A DNA stretch of 64,000 nt from Schizophyllum amplum (Eukaryota > Basidiomycota > Agaricomycetes > Agaricales > Schizophyllaceae), in NCBI GenBank assembly GCA_007026445.1, contig VDMD01000036.1, positions 1 through 64,000 on the forward strand, read 5' to 3'. A program made the position numbers and the translations under genes. This document shows, in pieces, positions 54,440 through 64,000 of this stretch. The first letter of the stretch is position 1. Each line of letters opens with the position of its first letter. Below the pieces are notes generated by a model. It was not told the origin of the DNA. It searched no databases and saw only the letters and a list, made by a program, of their open reading frames with translations.

Positions 54440-57400
54440 TGGAACACAACTTTGTTCTCAAGCTGTCTTCTCGCCTGCTGACTAAGACCACGGCATCCTC
54501 CGCTTGGCATCGCTTCCCGGACCGTCGGACCGTCATCAATCCCGGTTCGAACGCTCTGCCTCTTTTCGAGCCGTCACCGTCCCCGCGCCTCTTTCTTCGT
54601 TCTCGCATCTCTAGTCTTTGCTCGTGCCGAAAATAATGTTGTATATACTCCAGAATACGTGACCCGTTGCCCGACAAAGGTTTTGCGCGCCACTTTCCTC
54701 AACACGGCGAGATCCGTACTACCATTCCGGAAGTTCAACGGGCTCCCTTTTGGACGTCTTTTTCGGCCTTCGACCTCTCTACTCATCAACACAGATATAC
54801 CTCGGTGCTGCAGCTCTTCCGTTCCTGATCAGAGGCGCCAGCGTCATCTTTAAGACTCTGCCGATGCTGTATGGTGAGTGCCGCATCGATGTTCGAGAAC
54901 AGTGCAGCTCATCACCCGAATGCCTGAAGGTACGAGCCGGCGTGATCAAGGAGGCGCGACTTTTCTCATGGAATCGGCGCGTCATCTCTGCGCAAGGCGG
55001 CGCGACAAGGAGGACGCGCCGCCCTACACCGGTCACTCTCAGCGGCCCTCTCCGACTGACGGTCATCCATCCAAACTCACCCGGACATCAATAGCGGTTC
55101 ACGCAGTCACCTTCTCGGTCGTACTACTTCATGTCGCCACCTGCTCATGTACGTCCCTTGCGACTCTCCACAAAGATGCATCGTTTCTGTCCGGCAACTT
55201 TGCAGCAAGGTACGTCACGCGCACCAGTTCTTTCAAGTACGCATTGACTTCCGTTTCTACCAGCCACGCCTCGCCCTCCCCTTATACCACTGGCTCCCGC
55301 GCATCGCCCTCCCCTTCTACCAACCACGCATGTCGCTCCTCTTCTTTCTACTACCCCTCGCCCTCCGCTTCTACCTAGTACGCATCGCCCTCCGTGTCTA
55401 CGCCTCACCCTCGGTTTTTTTCCGCTACACATCGCCCTCCCTTGCTTCCTCCTACGCTCCAATCACTGACTATCCGACCGCTCCTCGCAGGATGCAGCTC
55501 CCTGCGTGATGACTCTAGGGCATCGGCCTCGTGCTGACTCTAGCGCGTCGGCTTCGTGCTGACTCTAGGGCGTCGGCTTTGTGCTGACTCTCTAGGGCAT
55601 CAGCTTTGTGCTGACTCTAGGGCGTCGGCTTCGTGCTGACTCTCTAGGGCATCGGCTTCGTGCTGACTTCGGCCTCGTGCTGACTCTAGACGCCAACGGC
55701 CTCGTGCTGACTCTAGAGCGACTCGGCGGCGATATCATCTTCGAGTTACTCGGCGGCGACATATATTCAGACTCGTCGACGGCGGATACATCGTGTTCAA
55801 GCTACTCAGCGGAGACATCATATTCCAGCGGGCCATATCATCTTCCAGCTGCTCGACGGCCATATCATCTTCCAGCTACTCAGCGGCGGATTCATCTTCC
55901 AGCTACTCGGCGGCGACATGATCTTCCAGCTACTCGGCTTTGAGGCGCGTCTCGCGCCAGGCGCCCTTCCCGTTCGCCAGGCGCCCTTCCCGTTCGCCAG
56001 GCGCCCTTCGCGTTCGCCAGGCGCCCTTCCCGTTCGCTCGGACAGTGCAGCGACAGCCGCCCGTTTGCTCATCTGCCCGGCGAGTGCTGCGCCAACTGCC
56101 GGTTCAGTGCGTCGCGCGCTCAGCAAAGACGGCACCGTACACGCACCTGACTGTTCGGGTACGAAGCTGACGACGACTCGGGGACGCACTCGGCGACTCG
56201 GGGACGCAGCTGCAGACCCGGGGATGCACCTGGCGATTCGGGACGCATCTCACGACTCGGGGACGCATCTCACAACTCGGGTACGCGTTTGACGACTCGG
56301 GGACGTACTTGACGATCCAAGGACGCAGCTTATGACTGGGGGACGCAGCTACCGCCTCGGGGACGCAACTGACTGGAACGGGGATGCACCTGGCGATTCG
56401 GGGACGCATCTCACGACTCGGGGACGCATCTCACGACTCGGGGATGCATCTCACGATTCGGGGACGCGGCTGACGAGTCGAGGACGCACACGCTCTGTAC
56501 GTCGTTCTCCAGCTGGCATCTGAAAAGAGCGGTGCTGATGTGCTCGCCTCGTACAGATCATCGTCCCGTATAGATGATCGTCCTGGATAGATCATAGGAA
56601 GCACTTCTCCGCTATGCTGCGCTTGGTTTTCGAGGACGTCAGAGACCACCGCTGAGGACGTCGGCGACCACCGCTGAGGACGTTAGGCACCACTGTCGAG
56701 GACGTTAGGCACCACTGTCGAGGACGTCGGCGACTGGGGTCGAGGACGGGCGATTGGTGTCGAGGACTGGGGCGACTGATGTCAAGGACGGCGGCGACTG
56801 GCGTTGAGGATGCCGGCGGCTACTGTCGAGTACGGAGGCGTTTCGCTCAGCTGGTGGAGGATCTTCGCTCAGCTGCGATGCAGACGCGGACGACCACCTC
56901 GGACGGGGACAGTTCGTTCAGCTCACGAAGGTGCCTTGTTCAGCTCACGAAGGTGCCTTGTTCAGCTCACGAAGGTGCCTTGTTCAGCTCACGAAGGTGC
57001 CTTGTTCAGCTCACGAAGGTGCCTTGTTCAGCTCACGGAGGCGCTTACCTCGTTCAGCTACAAAACGGACGCCTCGTTCAGCTGCCGTACGCGTAGCCCG
57101 CCTCGAACGGAGACGCGTAGGCGGCCCACCTCGAACTTCGGGGACGCTACGTTCGACGCGAACTTTGTGGCCGATCCATTCAGTTCCAAAACCTGCGGGC
57201 GCGTCGCCCAAACCGAACGAGGACGCGTCGCCAACCTCGAACGGGTACACTTCGTTCAGCGCGAATCTCGGGGACGCCTTGTTCAGCCCGAACTGGTACG
57301 CTTTATTCAACTCGAATCGTTTCATGCGAACTCAAGGGACGCTTCATTCAGCTCAAACTTCGGGGACTCTTCGTTCAGCTCGAACGGTCACCCTTCGTCA

Positions 57401-58404
57401 AGTCCAGACGGGGGCGGGTCACACATCTCGAACGGCCCGGGCAGCGCGTCGCCCACCTCGAACGGGGCTGCTTCGTTCAGGTCTGAGGAAACGCTTCGAG
57501 TGCGCTATGGATTTCTGCCGTGGTTAAATGCGGATGATACATCCCGCCTTCGATATACACGGCTCCCCGTAAAGCCGGCGATTGCATCTTCGGAGCACAC
57601 CTGGTACGATCTGCGAGAGCTGAGTGTCGCCGTCTTGGGACGCCACTGAACGGCCTCAGGCTGATGGACATGGTCCTGAGCCCTTAACGAGGGAGCGATT
57701 GTGCATACGAGAGAAGCATAAACACTGCCTAGAGTCAGAGCGGACGTCGCATACATGGTAAATACGAGGGCTCGTCTGCCGATACATGCCTATGCTCAAT
57801 CATCTTCGTCTGCAGACATTGACGATGATCCTTCGTCGCCGTTCTCGTGGTCGTCTGCGTCGCTGACGCCTTCACCGTTGTCTTCCTAGTCGTTGTCCTC
57901 GCCGTCCTCGTCGCCGTCATCTTGGTCATCTTCATCGTCTTCGTCGCCTTCCTCCGAATCGTCCTCGTCGTCTTCCGAGTCGCCTCCCTCGTCTTCCGAG
58001 TCGTCTACCTCGTCTTCCTCGTCGTCTTCATTCTCGTCCTCGTCGTCTTTGCCTCATTCGACATCGTGGTCCGATCATCCATCACGCTCGCCATCGCATT
58101 CTCGGAAGTCGTTGTCGCTGCCGTAGATCCCGGTGACTACGACCTTTTCCAGCGCTGCCACGCTACACCCGCCTCTCACGCTTGGCGCCCTCCTAGACCG
58201 AACGAATCTGCGCAGCGCCGGCTCGCTGAAATTCCTGCAGACAGAGCTGATGTCGAAGTGGACCGATGTGAGCCGCGGTACGAGCGGCGGTCGCTCTGAG
58301 TCACCCGTCATGCGGTCAAGAACCTCCGCCGTGAGCGGACCTTGGGAGGGGTCGTACACCACCAGCACGCGTATGCTGCGAATATGACCCCATGTTATCG
58401 CCAT
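54440..58404 (-). repeat. Right arm of the large imperfect inverted repeat
   Basis: Inverted counterpart of 42816-46615. It begins near 54440 with TTCTCAAGCTGTCTTCTCGC (before the rho1-upstream block starts). It then passes the same ordered blocks in complement: CATCTTCCAGCTACTCGGCG units (55.7-55.95 kb), GACTCGGGGACGCA units (56.2-56.5 kb), GTTCAGCTCACGAAGGTGCC units (56.9-57.1 kb, six near-perfect copies) and CTTCGTTCAGC units. It ends in the 3' quarter of the intact F-box gene. Confidence 0.85.
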
Positions 58405-59439
58405 CCGGTCGAGGTCGGGCAGGAGAGCAAGACATGTAAGGAAAGCACTGGGATCCCCGGTGGCCTCGTGCAGCTCGAGTGCTCGTATGGACGACATCGG
58501 AGTCTGTGCGAGAAAGCGGCTGAAGGATACGAATGGATCTCCGAGGTCGTAGACGTAACTAAAGACGATCGATTCGAGTTGGGGTGCATCAATATAGCGC
58601 AGCATCGTGTGGTTCTCGCTCTCGAGTATGAGCGTGCGCAGCACGGGCAGCGTGAGGTCCACTCGCGTGAAGACTAGCCTTCTAGGCGGCTCGTTGTCTG
58701 AAAGAGAGCAGAAGGCCAGGTGGAGGAAGGTCAGGTTCTCGGTACCGCACTGTGCGATGGTGGACAGGAACCACTCTGGGTGGACGTTGATGTCGAGCAC
58801 GAGGGTCATGCGGGTGAGCGACGGGAACGAAGGAGCCCGCAGGGCTACCACGTGCGATCTCATGTAAGTACACTCGGCACCCTGCAGAGTCAGGTCGGTC
58901 AGCGCAGTCGCATTTGCGAGGAAGTTGAGAATATTCGGGTTGTATTTTCCGGTGTAAATGATGTGCGCCTGGGAAAGCATCGGGAGATTATGCACTGGGA
59001 CTGCGGCGAGGCCCTTGCAAGTCGTCGAGAGGAATAATGACTCCACGCGCTGCATACGTGCGCCCACTCGGCCAAGGAAGCGCGACAGGGCGACATTGCG
59101 GCGCAGCTGGTCCCTCTCGTGGGTCAGATGCAAGGGCAGAGTAGCAGAGTACGCGAGCTGATCCTTCAGCTTGACGTTCGTCTCCTTCGAGTCGATGTCG
59201 GTCCAGAGCTCCGCCGTTCCCTGCGCCACTTCCCGCCATGTCACGCAGACTCGGGCGATTTGGGTGCATATGATCGTTGTAGTTTTGCCGTCCAGCCAGC
59301 TGTCGCTGACGACGTACAGGAAGATCTTGGACAGCAGCTTCATCGGCAGGCGAGAGATGGGAGACTGATCTTCTGCGGATAAGGGATGGCGCTCGCTTTC
59401 GATTTGGGTTGCTTCAGAGGATATGTGATCCGTGCTCAT
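58075..59439 (-). CDS. F-box protein with LRR-like body
   Basis: Single exon, 454 residues from the first ATG. Residues about 27-80 form the F-box (SPISRLPMKLLSKIFLYV ... ARVCVTWREVAQGTAELWTD), typical of agaricomycete F-box/LRR-like proteins that present substrates to SCF E3 ligases through Skp1. The body has loosely repeated Leu-rich segments (LPMLSQAHIIYTG, LTDLTLQGAECTYM, LTFLHLAFCSL, LPVLRTLILESENH). The stop at 58075 is followed in the same frame, after one further stop, by about 50 mostly acidic codons ending at 57886. The truncated paralogue at 42816-43283 has that tail uninterrupted, so the tail has been cut off here by point mutation. The last quarter lies in the inverted repeat. 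Confidence 0.88.
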   Translation of the reverse strand: MSTDHISSEATQIESERHPLSAEDQSPISRLPMKLLSKIFLYVVSDSWLDGKTTTIICTQIARVCVTWREVAQGTAELWTDIDSKETNVKLKDQLAYSATLPLHLTHERDQLRRNVALSRFLGRVGARMQRVESLFLSTTCKGLAAVPVHNLPMLSQAHIIYTGKYNPNILNFLANATALTDLTLQGAECTYMRSHVVALRAPSFPSLTRMTLVLDINVHPEWFLSTIAQCGTENLTFLHLAFCSLSDNEPPRRLVFTRVDLTLPVLRTLILESENHTMLRYIDAPQLESIVFSYVYDLGDPFVSFSRFLAQTPMSSIRALELHEATGDPSAFLTCLALLPDLDRMAITWGHIRSIRVLVVYDPSQGPLTAEVLDRMTGDSERPPLVPRLTSVHFDISSVCRNFSEPALRRFVRSRRAPSVRGGCSVAALEKVVVTGIYGSDNDFRECDGERDG

Positions 59440-59699
59440 CTTCAATCATAAGCGAGGTTCCGACGGCGCAGTGAATGGACAGATACCTTGACTGATCAAG
59501 GGCAAACTGCCTTAGAAGTCTTTTCAATGGTGGGCGAGGACAAGCGTGCCGCGGCCATAAGTATCCCACGAGTTCCCCGATTTTGAAATTTGGACTATGT
59601 ACTGACGCGATTTTACAGCTTTCGCGAAGGAGTACTAGGCGATATGCATAATCTGGTTTTCCACAGCGATACGCTACACGAATAGACATACCCAAATAA

Positions 59700-61000
59700 C
59701 GACGAACGGCATCTAATGATTAGATGAATACCATCGAATGAGTCGAAGGACGCATCGGGGCCATCTCGCCTCTTCTCCGACTATGGTACTAGCTCTCGCC
59801 GAGTGCCGCGCGCGGCTGAGTTGCTACGTAGTGTGGGCTGTTGACAAACGACCGAGAAACGCGGTCTTGGACGACGGAGAAGCACGGGATCTGGGAAGCT
59901 GCACGAAGACGAAGGAATACGCCCACGAGTCGATGTCGAACAGGCGCCGACCCTACAAGCAACGTCTGCAGCGCATCGTTGACGATATAACGAGCCCGGA
60001 GGGTGAGGTTAAGTTGAGTCGCAGCAAAGCAGTCTCGGCATCGGGCTCCAGTCGTACATCGAGCTCCAGTCGTACATCGAGCTCCAGTCGCACATCGAAC
60101 TCAAAGAGCCGAGGATCAAGGCTGAAAAATTCATCAACGTCCTTCTCGAGTCGCACTACATTCAGCTCTAGTCGCACGACATCCAGCTCGATGCGTCAAG
60201 CGCCGGCGTAGACCTTGAGGCGACAAGTGCTGGGCGCATGCATGCGCGCTCTGAGGCTGGGCGGACCGCGGACGCACGTCGACTTCCATGAGCGGGCGCA
60301 CGTCGACTTCCATGAGCAAACGCACGTGGACTTCCATGAGCGGACACGCTACGTTCGCACAAGCGGGCGGACACGCAACGTTCGTGCAAGCGCGCGGACA
60401 CGCAAGTCAAGAGGTAGGCCGAGAAGACTTGCATTGACCTTGGGAAGATGAGCTCCGTCCCCGAGCTGATGAGCTCCGTCCCCGAGCAGATGAGCACCGC
60501 CCCCGAGCAGATGAGCTCCGTCCTCGAGTAGTTGAGCATTGATGACCAGACGCCCTACAGGGGCAGTCGCGCATCAAGCTCGGGTGGACGAGTGTTGACC
60601 TCGAGAAGCCGGACGTCGAGCTCGAGGAGCCGGACGTCGACCTCGAGGAGCCAGATGTCGACCTAGGAGCCGGATGTCGACCTAGAGGAGCCGGATGCCG
60701 AGCTCGAGGAGCCGGATGCCGAGCTCGCGCGGCCGCAGGTGATGAAAACAGCAGCAGCAAGCCGAGCACGGGCAGAAGCAAGCCGAGCACGGGTAGACGC
60801 GCGAACGAGGTCAATGAGCGGACACTCAGGCGGCGCGTGACAAGGGTGGACACGCGCGTAGACTCGGGGAAACGCGCATAGACTCGAGGAAACGCGCATA
60901 GACTCGAGGAAACGCGCGATCAGTCCAAGAAGGCAGATAGATGCTGTTGAGCTTAGCGCGCTGAGCGGGGACGCACGCGAGTCCAGCCCGGGGACGCACG
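59700..61000 (+). repeat. Minisatellite-rich region, no gene
   Basis: TCGAGCTCCAGTCGTACA units at 60040-60090, CTTCCATGAGCGGGCGCACG units at 60280-60345, GATGAGCTCCGTCCCCGAGC units at 60447-60530, AGGAGCCGGATGTCGACCT units at 60600-60720 and ATAGACTCGAGGAAACGCGC units at 60850-60915. Ser/Arg-rich frames follow the repeats on both strands. Confidence 0.75.
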
Positions 61001-61136
61001 CGAGTCCAGCCAGGGAGAGCGTGCGGATACGGACGCGTCGACCTTGGTGAGCGCGTGCAATGTCGAGCTTGGTGAGGGCGTGCAGTGTCGAGCGTGGACG
61101 CGCGTACTAGACGGAGACGGGTGTCTGGACTCGAAC

Positions 61137-61250
61137 GTACGCGCCGAGGACTCGAACATACGCGCGAGGACTCGAACATACGCGCGAGGACTCGAACCTA
61201 CGCGCGTGGACTCGAACCTACGCGCGTGGACTCGAACATACGCGCCTCGA
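61137..61250 (+). repeat. 21-bp tandem repeat, about five copies
   Basis: GAGGACTCGAACATACGCGC and GTGGACTCGAACCTACGCGC variants with a 21-bp period. Confidence 0.85.
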
Positions 61251-61483
61251 CCTCGGGCGGACAGACAGTACGCTCGGGAGAACATACACGTCGGGTCTAA
61301 GCGCACGCGTTGGCTGTGGCGAGCGGAACAGCGAGCCGAACGCGGACCCGTGCACACAGAATCCAGGAGACACTGCGTGTCGAGCTCGAGCTGGCAGACG
61401 GTGATTTTGGAGTGCGCGTGCAGGTCAGGCGGGCATGGAAGGCCTTGGGCGGACGCGAACACCTGCACTGGGGAGGTCGGGTG

Positions 61484-61568
61484 TAGGCGGACGCTGAGTC
61501 TGCGTAGGCGGACGCTGAGTCTGCGTAGGCGGACGCTGAGTCTGCGTAGGCGGACGCTGAGTCTGCGT
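61484..61568 (+). repeat. 21-bp tandem repeat, four perfect copies
   Basis: TGCGTAGGCGGACGCTGAGT with period 21, copies identical or nearly so. Perfect identity implies recent expansion. Further looser repeats (GAGCTCGAGCATTGCGACAT theme) continue to about 62100. Confidence 0.9.
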
Positions 61569-62599
61569 AGACGAGCGTCAAGCGCGGGCGGCCGCGTGTC
61601 GACCTCCATAAGCGGGCATCCGAGAGGCAGCTCGTGTCGAGTTTGGACGAGGGGACGGCGAGCCTGGATGAGCGATCGTTGAGTTCGGGTGGACTCAGGC
61701 TCAGCTTGAGCGACCGAGAATCAAGCTTGAGTAGCCGCGCATCGGGCTCGAGTAGCCGCGCGTCGAGCTCGAGCATTGCGACATCGAGCTCGAGCATCCC
61801 GGCCTCGAGCTCGTGCAGACGAGGGCCACCCTCGAGCAGCCGCGCAGGAACTTCGAGGCGACGCGGATCGATCAAGGCGGGATTCTGAGGGAACGAGCGT
61901 CGACCCCGAGCACATCGCCCTCGACCATCCGATGTCAGCCGCTTGCAGCCCAATGTCGAGGTCGAATAGTCCGTCCCCATCTCGGGTAGGCGTACGTCGA
62001 GCTCGGGCAGCGCAACGTCGAGCTTTGGATAGACGCGGGTCGCGCGTCGGCAACATGTATACCGACTTGGGTGGAAGCCTCTGTCTAGCTCGAGTACCCC
62101 ATTGTCGAGCTCGAGTAGCCAGACGAGACGTCAATTGTCGATTAGTTGGCGTTGCGTTTGGGTAACGCGCGCGTGAGCTCGCCCCAAGCTCGAGGACCAG
62201 CGTCAAGCTTCGCGCGAGCGCGTGTGTGTCGCGTTTGCGGACGCGAGTCCAGACTGCGGCGGACGCCGGTTCAGCCTCAATGGGCGGACAGCGAGTTGAC
62301 GGGGTTAGGCACCGATTTTGAGATGTCGCGCCGAGCTGGAGATCGCGCGACGAGCTTGAAGTATACGCCAAGCTTGCAGCGAAGCGCACGCAGCACCATC
62401 GAGTGGGAGAGAGCGATTTCGGTCGCAGCAGCAGCGTATTCCCCGTGCCGCGTAAGGATCGGGTACTAGATTACTCTAGGTGGGCGCATCAGGCTGTGGC
62501 AAGCATACTGAGCTCAAGGCTCAGCCCACGCATGTTGGGGGCTCGTAAGCACGACTCGTGAGTGACTGGGGACACATCGGACCAGGCCATAAGCACGTC

Positions 62600-63470
62600 C
62601 ACCTCGTACAGGCTTGAAGGTCGCGCGGAGGCGAGGGTGGGCGTCTTGACGGGCTCAGAGTCGACGGAAGCAGCAGAATCGGCGGCGTCGACGGCAAAGG
62701 CGGCGAGAAGTGGCCGAGGGCGGCACAGACAACGACGACGAGCGCGTTGTTCTCAAGCGCTAAACACACACGATTGTCTTCTCGCCTGCTGACTAAGCGC
62801 ACGGCATCCGGCCCGGCTCACGGACCCGCGGATTCCCCTCTTTCCGAACAGTCACCGTCCCCGCCTCTCTTTCTTTGCTCTCGCGTCTCTAGCCTTTGAC
62901 TGTATCGGATAGATTTTCGTCTTATTTCTGAATGTATGGACATGCTGTCCCGAAAGCTACGCCGCGCTTCTTCCCTCAAGGCGACGAGATCCCTAAGTTT
63001 TTCAGTCACGGCAGAAGTTCGGCGGGGCCCCTTCTGACCTCGTCTTTGGCTGCTGACATCTCAGCTGATCTGTCACAGACCATACTTGATGCTTAGCATC
63101 TTTCGTTTCTTGTCCGAGGCGTCGACAACCGCTTGAGATCCATACCGAAATCGTGAGTGCTGCGTCGACAGTCGAGGACAGTAGAGATCATCACCCGTAC
63201 AGCTGAAGATACAAGTTGGCATCCACGGCGCGACATCTCTGCTTGAAGGTGGTGCGAAATCTCTGCGCAAGACGGCACGATCTCTCTGCGCAAGGAGGAC
63301 GCGCTGCCCTACGTACGCATCGTCCTCTCCTTCTTCCCACTACTCATCGTCCTCCCCTTCATCCAAGCACACACTGCCCTCCCTTTCTACAAAGTACGCC
63401 TCACCCGCCCCTTCCTCAAACCACATATCTCCCTCCGCGTTAGGCCTCCTACGCATTTCCCTCCACTTTA
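62600..63470 (-). repeat. Third partial copy of the rho1-linked repeat
   Basis: The minus strand from about 63470 to 62770 matches the inner part of the inverted-repeat arms (45.7-46.6 kb): GGAGGGCG units, the AGATGTCGCGCCGTG block and CTTAGTCAGCAGGCGAGA. It then continues into a diverged copy of the rho1 upstream region (62760-62600) and ends where rho1's ATG should be. Orientation is the same as the right arm. No rho1 coding sequence follows. Confidence 0.75.
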
Positions 63471-63882
63471 GTTCTCCTACGTATCTCCCTCACCAAGGAC
63501 CGGGGGTTTATATCTATAGCGTCAGACATCCTCGCGCGGTACATTACAATAAACCCAGCGATATCCGCGCGGATGTCGTCGGCCGTATAGCTATATCTCC
63601 CTATTACTATGTTCGCAGGGGCAGCTGTCTCGCCTTCCGCTGGCGTTATAGCTATATCCTGCGCAATTCAATAAATACCAATAAACATGATATGGAAAAG
63701 GGACATTTACACGCGGCTCGTTCGCATTGAGGTTGTCGTTATTGAAATGATGGGCAATAAATGGTATATTGGGAACAATATACTTACACGAAATGTGGCG
63801 TACGTCGTACAGATGGTCCGCGGACCGTGTCCCCGCCTCCCGCCCGCCCGCGCTGCCTCCGCCGTCGGTTCAGGTGCACCGT
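63471..63882. other. AT-richer spacer, no gene recognised
   Basis: Contains GGTTTATATC and two similar segments TATAGCTATATC (about 63580 and 63648). Promoter-like for whatever lies to the right, but nothing specific can be shown. Confidence 0.4.
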
Positions 63883-64000
63883 ATGGCCGCGTCGTCGCCG
63901 CCGCCGCCACCGCCCGCGCTTCCCGATGCCGCTCGCGCCCGCCGCCGCCGTCGCCCTCGCTTCCCATCGCTGCCAGCGCGTCGAGCCTCCCTTGCTCCTG
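63883..64000 (+). CDS. Possible gene start running off the window
   Basis: An ATG at 63883 opens a frame to the window end, starting MAASSPPPPPPALPDAARAR and staying Arg/Pro-rich. It lies in CCG-rich sequence where chance open frames are common. The AT-rich 400 bp upstream would suit a promoter. No domain is visible. Confidence 0.2.
   Translation, partial: MAASSPPPPPPALPDAARARRRRRPRFPSLPARRASLAP

Noticed and set aside
60841..61568. Regular short repeats considered as a possible CRISPR array
   Set aside because: Units are contiguous or nearly so with no unique spacers of constant length, and the genome is eukaryotic.

Overview
The window looks like a repeat-rich, gene-poor part of an agaricomycete (mushroom-forming basidiomycete) genome. 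The evidence is the 47-58 bp GT-AG introns, an intact KDZ (Kyakuja/Dileera/Zisupton) transposase with its CxC2-type cysteine cluster, basidiomycete-type F-box genes, a chromodomain Ty3/gypsy retrotransposon and a fungal Rho1 GTPase. Species cannot be named from the sequence. Much of the rest is degenerate GC-rich minisatellite in which long open frames on both strands are compositional artefacts.

Layout. 1-7.9 kb: tandem and dispersed repeats, including a short interstitial telomere-type tract at 341-378, and no recognisable gene. 7.9-21.3 kb: the best-preserved block, five intact multi-exon genes: the KDZ transposase, a 659-aa acidic/Pro-rich protein, two small proteins with RNase H1-N/viroplasmin-like domains (all minus strand), and a divergently transcribed 1048-aa acidic repeat protein. 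It may be one mobile unit with cargo. 22.6-26.7 kb: exon-like modules of about 160 bp, each ending in a donor-like GTAAG or GTACG site and opening after a CAG, split by 2 kb of purine-rich minisatellite. 30.4-42.2 kb: a minisatellite field interrupted by a complete 6,968-bp chromovirus (31088-38055, minus strand, 5-bp target duplication) and an 875-bp element with inverted ends that holds a tRNA-like sequence.

42.8-58.4 kb: a large imperfect inverted repeat (arms about 3.8 kb, loop about 7.8 kb). The left arm begins with a broken F-box gene and leads into the intact rho1 gene (46790-48333). The right arm runs, inverted, from the intact F-box gene (58075-59439). A third partial copy at about 62.6-63.5 kb carries a copy of the rho1 upstream region without the rho1 coding sequence. 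A second, unrelated F-box pseudogene lies in the loop at 51.0-51.9 kb. The last 4 kb is minisatellite plus the possible start of a gene that runs off the window.

How the parts relate: only rho1 (cell-wall and polarity signalling) and perhaps the F-box gene look like host genes. The KDZ block and the retrotransposon are mobile elements, and most other structure reflects duplication and inversion around rho1. All exon structures were worked out by reading splice sites and checking phase by hand. None has transcript support.
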